Positions 11,179 through 21,700 of a DNA stretch of 64,000 nucleotides are shown piece after piece. Source of the stretch: Spisula solida (Eukaryota; Mollusca; Bivalvia; Venerida; Mactridae); NCBI GenBank assembly GCA_947247005.1, contig OX365955.1, positions 33,955,822-34,019,821 of the forward strand, written 5' to 3'. The position numbers and the translations under genes are program-made. The notes under the pieces are model-generated. The model saw only the letters and a program-made list of their open reading frames with translations. It did no database searches and had not been told where the DNA came from. Within the stretch, counting starts at the first letter, position 1. Each line of letters starts with the position of its first letter.

Positions 11179-12500
11179 CTAAGTAATTTGGAACTTATTT
11201 TGTAATGATTTTGTTAAACTATTGTACCAAACAGAACATGCGAAATCAAAATGACATTGTACGAGAGACATTACAAGGAGCTTTTTGGTATCGGCGGTCA
11301 AATAATTCTTTTTCCGATATAGGAATTTCAGTTTAGCATTGGCTTTTTTTAGTATGGAACTTGCCATGTCAGTAAATGAAAGGGATGTGACACCAAAATA
11401 TTTGACAGATGACTTGGATTCTATGTCACAACCATTACAAGAAATATGAAGATTGTCGTTAGATCGGAGTTTGTGATTTGAACCAAATAAAATTGACTCG
11501 GTTTTTCCCAAGTGCAGAGAGAGTTTGTTGTTGATAAGCATTTGACTAACAATGTTTAAGTCATTTGATAAAGAGATCTCAATTTGAGATTTGTTTTTAC
11601 CAGATACTAAAATACCAGAATCATCGGCATACAGTAAAAGCTCGTTTTTTACGACAGCTGACATGTCATTTACATAAATTAGAAATAAAAGAGGACCAAG
11701 TATGGATCCTTGTGGAACCCCACATGTAACAGATTGACAAGATGAGAACGTGCCAGAAACATCAACTTGTTGTTTTCTGTCAGACAAGTATGATGTGAAC
11801 CACTGAATAATGTCATCACCAAGGCCAGCTGCTTGTAGTTTCATGATGAGAATAGAATGATCAACAGTATCAAATGCTTTTTGTAAATCTAATAATATCA
11901 TACATATAATGTTACCTTTATCCATTTCCATTCTTATATAATCAGTTAAATGGATCAAACAAGTATTTGTGGAGAACCCACTACTAAATCCTGACTAAAA
12001 TTCATAAAACAATTTTTAAAAAAAAAATAAGATTCCACCTGATTATACACAACCCTCTCAAACATTTTGGACATGATACTTAATATAGAGACCGGTCGAT
12101 AGTTACCAACATTGGTTTTGTTACTTTTCTTAAAAATAGAGACTACACGGGCTGATTTAAGATCATCAGGAACTACACCCTGCATTAAAGACAGGTTGAT
12201 AATATGAGCAAGTGGACTAGCTATAATGGAAGCACCATCTTTGACAAAACGAGAAGCGATTTCGTCTAAACCGGTAGCTTTATTGGCACTTAGATTTGAT
12301 AAATACTTTGTTATTTGATGCAAGAGAAAAAGAATAACTATTTGGAGACACACCTTTATCAGAATAAAATTTGGTGACGAAATCTTTTCCAAAACCATGG
12401 CCACTTGTTGGAAGCTTTTCCACAAGTTTTGATGCCACAGTAGTGTAAAAAGAATTAAAATACTCAGCAATGGGCTTCTTATCAAAGCAGATACTATCAT
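11179..12500 (-). pseudogene. Reverse transcriptase of the non-LTR element (two overlapping frames)
   Basis: The first frame (11955-12500) carries NKATGLDEI, FKKSNKTNVGNYRPVSIL and a region ending in a phenylalanine run. The frame breaks there at an A/T homopolymer (12011-12029). The second frame (11179-11958) carries LLDLQKAFDTVDHSIL, GVPQGSILGPLLFLIYVNDM and the catalytic LLLYADDSGILV box, followed by thumb-like sequence. All RT palm motifs are present, but the break makes the copy non-functional unless frameshifted. Confidence 0.85.
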
Positions 12501-12951
12501 TAATTTTTAGACTTATGTTAGACTGTGAAGAGGACATACCTTTTTTGGATGGAAGTCCTAACATTTTGAGAGTTTTCCATAAAGATTTTGAATCAGTTTT
12601 ATTTTGTTGAATACTGTCAGTAAAGTAACCTTTTTTGGCTTTATCGATTGCACACTGTGTTCTATTTCTCAGTGATTTAAAAATATTGAAATTAGTTTCC
12701 GTTTGATCAGCTTTGTAATGATGAAAAGATTTGTTTCTTTCGTTAATCAAAGAAAGAATATCAGCAGTCATCCAAGGTTCAGATCGTTGTTTGATTCGGA
12801 CCTCTTTTACAGTAGCGATATTATCAATGGTGGACAAGAACAACAATTTAAAACTTTCCCAAGCTTCACAAACATTGTCAGAAAGTAGAACAGAGCTCCA
12901 GTCTGCAGCTAACAGATTGGACGGAAAATCATCTTTATTGAAGTTTTTCAT
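12280..12951 (-). pseudogene. Linker between endonuclease and RT of the non-LTR element
   Basis: A 223-codon frame with the usual linker signatures: EPWMTADILSLINERNKSFH (the 'PW.. .I...I..R' box), KSLWKTLKMLG and FNSFYTTVASKL. Catalytic motifs are absent, as expected for this segment. It continues into the next frame after a frameshift near 12300-12350. Confidence 0.65.
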
Positions 12952-12953
12952 TT

Positions 12954-13163
12954 CTAACGCAATTTAACATTATTATGGCTATTCAATGCAATTTTGGGGA
13001 TCTTTCTGGTACAGTAAATAGCACAATGATCACTGAAACATGTATTGATAACACCAGACTGGGATACCTTTTCAGGATCTGAGACAATAATCAAGTCAAT
13101 TGCAGAAGAACTTCTATCACATATTCTAGTATAGTCATCTATCACATATTCTATTATAGTCAT
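12954..13163 (-). pseudogene. Endonuclease domain C-terminus of the non-LTR element
   Basis: Residues SSSAIDLIIVSDPEKVSQ, then a CFSDHCAIY box, match the last motifs (IDLI... and SDH) of APE-type endonucleases found upstream of RT in non-LTR elements. At 13124-13159 a short local duplication (TATCACATATTCTA repeated twice, once ending in GTATAG and once in TTATAG) disrupts the frame that otherwise continues upstream as FNFKQLVNDY. Confidence 0.65.
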
Positions 13164-13200
13164 TGACTAATTGTTTAAAATTAAACATGGTCATGAAGGA

Positions 13201-15700
13201 GACATGCTGTCCTCGATGTTTATTCAGCAGTATGGTACGCAAGGCTGTTTGCAGAAGTGGCAATTACTTTGTAAATACAAAAAAAATGGAAATATGTTTA
13301 AATTATTTATTGGGATATCCAACTATCATAAAGATTAAGAAATAGGAAGTGTCTCTGTAGTATATATGCTGCAATTGATGAGAACTATTTTACATGACCG
13401 GTTTACATCCGCGTCGGTAGTTATGCAATATTACTGGATGACCGGTTTACTATTGCAAAGGTGAAACGTGAAATAGTTGTGCCAAGCAGCATATGTTACC
13501 CCAAAGAGTGAAATATCCAAATAGAGCCAGGAGTGACGTCTCATTCTTGTTGACTTACCCAAAGATTCATACAATAAATGGCAGTACTAGACGGTATTCG
13601 ATATCCTCTATAGCCAAGAATAACAATATGAAAGGATATGTTATTATCCCCATAGAGCAACAAAGGGAAGTTCGAAGCAGTGTTTGGTGTGTACACTTTA
13701 ATATTTGCATTGTATATATGTTATGTATGTCCACATGGATCTGTGACCTTCTGGAAATTCAAATAAATTATCTAAATTATCTATAAAGACAGTGTATTTT
13801 ACACCATAGAGTCACGAATGACTGCGCCACAAAGTGCCAGGTGCCACATACAAGGTCAATGAAAGGCTGTGTCAGGCAGTGTTAGGTGCCACATAGGGCA
13901 AGGAATGACTTTACAAGGCAGTAAAAGATATCCCATACCATTAGCAGCTGTGGCAAGTCTCCAATTGGACGAAGAATGACTATTGTTGGTAAGAACATCA
14001 TATGATATATGCTTACATTGTGTGATGACCGGTATACATGTATTATGATAGAGATTGGTTCTTTATCAAATTCAGAGATGTATACATGTTACAAAAATCC
14101 GTATTAAAGCAGCTAGACAGCGAAATGTTTGTATAGACTCAGTAAATGTCTATCTATAGAAACTTAACTTCTTATTTACAAATGTTTTATTTCATCAAAT
14201 TAATTTATTGTTTTGGAACCCATTTACACAGGCATACAGTATGTATATCTGTATGATATAAATTATATATATTATTATAAAATATGTTTAATCGAACTGC
14301 TGTCCAAAAATCTGACATTTTGCCAGTATGAATACACTATCAAGTTTGACTGTTCAAAGTTTAGAAAACTAATTTTGTTTAACGATTTCGAATCTGATTA
14401 TGAAACACGCCTGAGAAGAGAAAATTTACGTTAGTCGCTTACGTCGGATAGCAATACAAATGGCAGCTTTTAAGAGTCTAAAGATATATTAAATGTAACA
14501 ATTATAAATTCAGGAGAACCCCCCCCCCGAAGTGTTGGCATTAAAATGTCACTACTTATGGTAAAAAGGCGTCCACTTTGCACCTGTCCATGTGCAGATT
14601 ATTATCCCAAATCAGTTATGCTTACTGATAGCATACATGCATTCATGAGACTGACACATACTCGGTGCGAATCTAAGCGTATTTGTACCGTACTCGTGTA
14701 TATAGTAAAGCTCCTGTTTAATTGCCCCCCCCCCCCCCCCCCCCCTACCTATATAGGTGCTGGTGCTTTTGGTCTAGTTGCTTCTTGGTTTTTACTCTTT
14801 TGTGTGTATACACATGCTCATATTTTCCATGTATATTCCTTAGTATTGCTGTGTTACATGTTTTACTTTTGCAGAAATCAGTGATATATCATATCTAATG
14901 AGTTCGATTCTTCCTTTGTTCATTTCAGAATGTCTAAACCATCAGTGAGGTTATAGATTTCCTTTTAGCTCATTTTCATGTATACATTTTAATTCATCTT
15001 CGAAAATGTTTTAAGTATGGATGTTGTTTCCCCAGAGTGTTAACTTTTGTATCATTTCTATCTTCTATAACTTGATTTAATCAGTACGTCAGAGATTTTT
15101 ATTTGAATAATAGGAGATAAGAAAGAAATATATTGGTGTAGGTAAGAGTCAATCAAACCCATAGTTCCAATTTCTTTTAATAGTAGCTCTAATAGTATTA
15201 GCACTAAACATGCTCTATTATTATGTGTGGAGTTTGAACAAAATTATATCAATGACACATAGTTCTCGCACGTATAACTGTATCATTGTTAAAGAGTAAA
15301 AGAAATTATCATCTTAGAAGGGTTCATAACACGGGAAATTGACCAGACAGTCACCGAGGTGCATTTTGTTTTAATAAACATCTCCTTGATAATGGTGTTA
15401 GTTTAAATATATTTAAAGAGGGTCCATGCTTCAATGGACCAGTTATACAACTTATAATTCTATTTCGTTTTATTTTTTTTAGTTCAGTTTAACCCTACAT
15501 TTTTTTCACAAACAAGTAATTCTCACGAAGATCACTCACGCAGACGCTTATTGTCTACTACCAAGCGTCTGAAAAACCAAGATCAACAAAAAATGCTTCG
15601 TTTATTTTTCTAAGGAAATATTGCATTTAAATAGTTTTAGTTTACTCAAATTTATATTTTCTTTCATTCTATAAAACCCCTTAACCCACTTGTTTCCGAT
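13201..15700. other. Gene-free stretch upstream of MFAP1
   Basis: Only short ORFs. A 21-base C tract lies at 14725-14745 and a shorter C run near 14521-14529. Two copies of AGGTGCCACATA occur near 13850 and 13890. No promoter element is obvious just upstream of the MFAP1 start. Confidence 0.4.
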
Positions 15701-15722
15701 CTGACGGCATCAGCCCTTGAGC

Positions 15723-15795
15723 ATGGACCCTAACGCGAAGACTGCGGTCCCGATATTGTCCACGGCCGGGGCAGTGTCAATAAGGACCGAAAAAG
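15723..15795 (+). CDS. MFAP1: MFAP1 coding exon 1
   Basis: Codons 1-24 plus one base, beginning [18 protein letters not shown] and ending EK with a split glycine codon (G|GT). The donor is GTGAAC at 15796. The STAGAV...EKG pattern is shared with vertebrate MFAP1. Confidence 0.92.
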
Positions 15796-18700
15796 GTGAA
15801 CATTTGATGTGCTTCGTTTTTTCTTATCTATCTTATTAGATGTATTATATTTTAAACAAATATTAATGGCAGGTCACATACAATGAAAGTGACTGTTGTA
15901 CCTAACACCCAAAGCCATGTAGGTCTAACTGCCTACAGTCATTCTGAAAGTCGCCTGTCCGATGGACAAGACCGGCAAATTTTGATACGGTCCGCCATTT
16001 TTCATTCCGGAACCAGTCCGACCGACCGGCCTTTATCCACAACTGTCAAAACAAAAATGGCGTCGATAAACGACGAAGACAATGCGGAGCATGTAAAACG
16101 ATAGATTTAAGTATGGCCGTCTGCACAGAGTATCCTCAATATACCTATTACCGGGATATACTAATTACCGGTAAAGTCAAAACAATCCCGAGTATCAAAT
16201 CCGTTTGCGCATGCTCGCTGCCAGCTTCAGTGACACTTCATTTGCAAACACCGGCGCTTCTTGTCAACCACTTTTAACCCAGAAATATTATCATTGATAC
16301 CGATAAATTCACGTTTTTGTTGATCAATGTATTGAAAAAGACGTATTTGCTCACCAACCATGACAATTAAACATGTAATTCAACCTTATTCACGAGTAAT
16401 CGCCGATGGCCGGTGTGACGTCACAGAATTACGTATTACGAATATAGGTCATTCATAAAATCTACTAGATTGAACTTCTGACCTGAATCACTTTTTTCGT
16501 TTAATATTGGATACATTTTCACTAATTGCAGGCCCTAATTGATTAGGGGTGGGCCGATGCATCGAAATATCGATGCATTGCGATCCCGAGTGTCCCGATA
16601 GTATGGATCGATAGTAAAAGTCTCGATCCAATAACTATCGCCGATAGTTAGCTCAACTATCGATAGTTACGATAGTTTCCATTTTATAAATAAAGTTTAT
16701 TATAATTTAAAACAACTTCGTTAAAAAAAACTAATTGTAAATAACCACAAGCATCAAAACAGCCACAATGGACCAATATCGGCATTATTTTATAAATCTA
16801 TTTCTGTCAAATTCATTTTAAATCCTTTCCACAAATAGTATATTTGTATGTTTTACAACAAAGTAATATCTTACACAATGTAAATTTGTATTTACAAGTT
16901 AATCTCTGGTTTTCAAATCTTGGCAATAACTATTGCAATAGTATCGCAATAGTCTCCAGCAATACAATAATATCGCAATAGTACTTTCAGCAATAGCAAT
17001 AGTATTGCAAAAGTCAAAATTGGACTCAATAGTCACCCCTATAATTGATTGAACATTCGTTTTTTCTTTATTTTACCGGTAATTTGCACATCCCGGTAAT
17101 CGGTATATTGAAGATTTATTAATCGGGGGTATTATTAAAACTGTTATCACGGGACAAATTTAAAATATTGCACTTCAATTAGGCGTTTAAGAAGAAATGC
17201 TAAATTTTAGTGCCCACATGATGAAAATTGACCACTAAAACTTTGCACAATGATATAACAGTCTACGCGCATTCCACCCTTTCTAATTTTATTTTGATAG
17301 TAATAATCTAATTTGTTAACTTAAAGATAGAAGTTTTAGCCAGTATCAAACATTTTTTACATGCCGTCACCAAAATGATTATTTTGTACGGACCGTACCG
17401 GTTTACCGGTAATTAGTATATTCGTAAACAAATATGGCGGACTCCCATGGGTTGTTGATATGATCTATTTAGGTCATAATTTCAGTTTATCCGCTCGTAT
17501 TTTACACAAATTATTAATAAAAATAATTGTTGCATATATCTATGCTTGTTTATGCAGTTGTGGAGTGTTTTGGTTATATTTCGTCAAGTTTTAAAACTAG
17601 ATTACCGGTATTTGGTATACCCAGGCTATAAAGAAACGGGAAAACACATACTTTCCATGAAAAATGGATGATATATCATAGCTGGTTTGTTAAATTAGAC
17701 AAAAATTGCGTGTTAAAACACATTTATTTTGAGTTCCAAAAAAAACTTTCATAATGTCTGGGCCTATTGCCAGGAATTACGGAAGCAATGGCAGAAATTT
17801 ACATGGTTATCCATAGTTTAAAGACTAATTTAATCTCTTTTTCACCCAATACAAGCCATAATCACTCAAATAACACAATACAGACATAACATATTGAGAC
17901 CCATACTGATTTAAAGACATCATTCTAGGATTCAATGCACTGGGGGAAAGCTAGTCGGTAGTCCAAGGTCTTTGACGATGATCATTCCATTTCATCGTCA
18001 AAGCCGTTTGTTCTTTGAAACCTAACAGGTCCACGGCTCAGTTTGAGTCGCGTTTGCACGTTTTATGACAAAACGCACATTTTCAACAAAATAATCATTG
18101 ACATCCTATCAATTGGACCATATTCTATCGGTGTACCCCAAAAAAACAAAATATTTCGCAAGAAATATCGTGGTGGTATGTGTTGTGGTGCGGTATCTGA
18201 AATGGCACACCTGAGATTAATGGACTTTTCTTATGTTTAACAGACAAAATGACATATATTTCCAGTATATATTTGGAAGGATGTATGGTTTTGGTATATA
18301 ATGCAAATAAACAATGCTCAAAGTGAATTTGTTGCTTTTAGAACTTGAAAAGTATGCTGTACCCATAGTTGTTATTTTCTTGTGGCAGTTTATTCCTCAA
18401 ACATTGTAAAACCACAATTAGTAAAATGAAATTTTAACTTCAATTTTTGTTTGTAGAGAGCACTGGCATCCATGTTAACACCATGTTACATAATTAAAAT
18501 GGCATACACACCTATCAAACACAGGAAATGGTGTCCAGAAGGATGTAACTTTTTTATTCTGAAAAACTGAAAAAACTTTTCATAATCTGAAATAATCTGT
18601 TTCGAAAAGTTTGTTAATTTAATTACATTAACTGTCATTGATATTTTTGGCATTCCTGAGTCAAGTTGGTTGCAGATCTGACTATGCAGATGCCATAACT

Positions 18701-21700
18701 GATGCATACATGACAGTAAAAGATGATTTAACGTCTGTTAGGACATCTTCAAGTTGTCATAGTGACTCAAAAAGTTTAATGGCAATTTGTTACCAGTGTG
18801 ATTCTGTCTCGATACTAATTATTGATTTATAATCTGAGAAAAAGTGAACAAAGTAAGCATACTATTATATAAAATTGGCCTATATAGCCATAAAATAAAA
18901 TTGGAAACAACTACACCATGAATCCTTTAATTTTGTTTACCATTTGGGACATATAGGAAAGGGGCGCCATTTAATATCACGAGGAACTGACGTGATAAGC
19001 CGAGTGTATCTTTCATTGAAATGGTCATACAACATGCATTGATGCAATTGACAATTGATATTTAGTGTCAACATGTTCCCATTGAATTGCCCTATCAGTG
19101 GTTAATCACTTTAATTAAGATTTTTTTTGTATTTATAACAAAATAACGGTGTAAACTGTTAAGTGCGCCATTTCCAATACCACAGGGATACCATCAATTC
19201 CGTCGATTGTGATCAAACCATTACAATTTGTCCGTTTTCCTTTACGATTGTCATCTATTTTAATGGAATAATAACAAAAGTGTTCCGAAACAAACCATGT
19301 GATCAATGTTTTCATTTTTAAAGATTGTCGTCTGCTTAAATTGAAATATTTATTTGTGCAAATAGGAGTTCAATGATTTAAAGCATCAATATCGACTTTA
19401 TTAGCTTTATCTGTTGTCGATGCGACAGTGTAAAAAAATCAGGTTTATTTTACCTGTTGCTATTCCTTGTGTGAGATATAATTCCATGGATGTAAACAGC
19501 TCCATGCTAGACTAGAGAACTTCAACTTCAAAGTGCCCACAATCAATTGCTGATTATTACTGGTAGAACACCTACCCTTGTCTGTATTTTACCAGTACAA
19601 TTTTTGTCTGTTAGTCATAAACTTCTGTTTTTTATTCTAGGTGTGTCTATGCAAAAGGTCAAAGTAAACAGATACGTGACTGGAAAAAGGTGATTATATA
19701 TCATTAATATACCTTCACTAAATGTATCATTTGTGGTGATGTTGCATTTTAATTTTAATCAAGTTTGAAATGTATTAATTTAAATATTTTTAATTGTTAA
19801 TACAGCAATTCAGCTCTTACTAGTGCGGCATTATATGGGTTTTGATTGCATAAGTAACACTCAGTTCTAACGTAAAGTAAGAATGATAGCATAACTTCAG
19901 TATGCTATCAAACGGAAAAAAGTTTTTGCACTTGGGCTTCTATATTTGTTGTCACACTGTTGAAAGTTTTATAGAAACTGTTTTTCAGCAGGTTATCTGG
20001 TAAAAAGGTATATTCTGTATTATGTTACTTACACAGACCAGACTATGCCTCAGACAGTAGTTCAATCTGTATTATCTTACACAGACCAGACTATGCACCA
20101 GGCAGTAGTTCATTCTGTATTATGTTACTTACACAGACCAGACTATGCCTCAGACAGTAGTTCAATCTGTATTATCTTACACAGACCAGACTATGCACCA
20201 GACAGTAGTTCATTCTGTATTATCTTACTTACACAGACCAGACTGCCTCAGACAGTAGTTCATTCTGTATTATGTTACTTACACAGACCAGACTATGCCT
20301 CAGACAGTAGTTCAATCTGTATTATCTTACTTACACAAACCAGACTATGCCCCAGACAGTTGTTCATTCTGTATTATGTTACTTACACAGACCAGACTAT
20401 GCCTCAGACAGTAGTTCAATCTGTATTATGTTACTCACACAGACCAGACTATGCCTCAGACAGTAGTTCAATCTGTATTATCTTACTTACACAGACCAGA
20501 CTATGCCTCAGACAGTAGTTCATTCTGTATTATCTTACTTACACAGACCAGACTATGCCCCAGACAGTAGTTCAGGTGAAAGTGATGAAGAGTTTATATC
20601 CAAGAAACCCGGACAGAAGCCAGTACCTAGAGAAGTAGAAGAGGAACCAGAGGAAGATATTGTTGATCGTAGATTGAGACGTCTTCAGGAAGCTAGGAAA
20701 TCTCGTGTTGAGGATTCCGACAGTGATAGTGAAGATGACAGGTGAGATAGGGCCAGTCTTTCTATTCTTACATGTTTTTCATGGTACTATAAATAAAGAT
20801 GAGCTTTAGAGTCGCGCTTTAGAGTCGCGGTTATGGTAAGTACGCTGTGTTTGAAACACGGAAAACCCGTAATTGGTAATTTTACGCTTCTAATTAAAAA
20901 GTAGGCATACACATTGCTGAGAACCCTACTGCTATGTATCACTATCCAACATTTCTACATTATATACGTTATATGCGTTTACTGAACGCTGTCTTGTTCA
21001 CATTTTTCTTGCAACAGAGTTGCCCGACATAGACGACAGGTTGTAGAACCTGAGATTATCGCTGAAGGAACGGACTCAGAGGAGGAGAGAGTAAGACGTC
21101 GAGCCGCCGACGATGATGAGAGTAGCGAGGAGGAGGAGGAGTTAGATGACGAGGAAATTGAACGACGAAGAAATTTGTTACGACAGAGAGCATTACAGAG
21201 AAAACAGGAGGAGGTATAAGATTAGGGATTTTTCTGGGTATTTACTAGTCTACATATCACAGGGATCTCACAGTCAGGGAAAACAGAAGGAGGTATAAGA
21301 TTAGGAATTGTCCTGTGTATTTACTAGTCTACATATCACAGGGAACTCACAGTCAGGGAAAACAGAAGGAGGTATAAGATTAGGCATTGTCCTGTGTATT
21401 TACTAGTCTACATATCACAGGGATCTCACAGTCAGGGAAAACAGAAGGAGGTATAAGATTAGGAATTGTCCTGTGTATTTACTAGTCTACATATCACAGG
21501 GATCTCACAGTCAGGAAATTCTTAAAAACTTATCTTATTATACTATATATCTGGGGTCTATATTGGAGACATGCTTGAGGATGGTCTGTTGGTTGGTCGG
21601 TTGGTCTGTGCAAATTTTGTCCGTGCTATTTCTCTGTAACCATTGGTCGGACTTTATCAAAACTATGCATGACTGATCAGTATCAAGTCAAATTGTGCAT

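Larger units (their letters stand above)
10316..13200 (-). mobile_element. 5'-truncated non-LTR retrotransposon, frame-broken
   Basis: The minus strand carries, in order, the end of an endonuclease domain, a linker, a reverse transcriptase and a C-terminal region. It finishes at a 3' tail reading AATAAATCTATCTATCTCT (reverse complement of 10316-10334). The ORF is split into at least four frames. The 5' end is lost inside the endonuclease domain near 13.2 kb, as is usual for target-primed insertion. Domain order and the YADD box place it in the jockey/CR1 superfamily in a broad sense. No target duplication was established. Confidence 0.85.
15796..19640 (+). other. MFAP1 intron 1
   Basis: 3.85 kb. 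Contains nested inverted-repeat elements (16135-17113), several ACCGGTA-type motifs (to about 17615) and a loosely inverted pair near 18165-18215 and 19135-19195 sharing GAAATGGC and CAC. A short ATG-led frame at 16059-16104 is discussed among rejected items. Nothing else was recognised. Confidence 0.6.

Noticed and set aside
14725..14745. Poly-C tract as a possible functional element
   Set aside because: Homopolymer tracts of this size are common simple repeats and may be sequencing-length artefacts; nothing around them suggests a role.
16059..16104. ATG-led peptide [15 protein letters not shown] in MFAP1 intron 1 with a good initiation context
   Set aside because: Only 15 codons before a stop; the possible donor (CAT|GTAAAA) is weak and no downstream exon of another gene was recognised.
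18165..19195. Inverted similarity (GGTAT.TG.GAAATGGC.CAC) at both ends of a 1-kb segment in intron 1
   Set aside because: Match is short (about 25 bases) with no flanking duplication; insufficient to call an element.
20045..20518. 157-codon ORF on the + strand before MFAP1 exon 3
   Set aside because: It is a chance reading of the 48-52-bp splice-junction array; the frame rotates each unit and no independent protein is implied.
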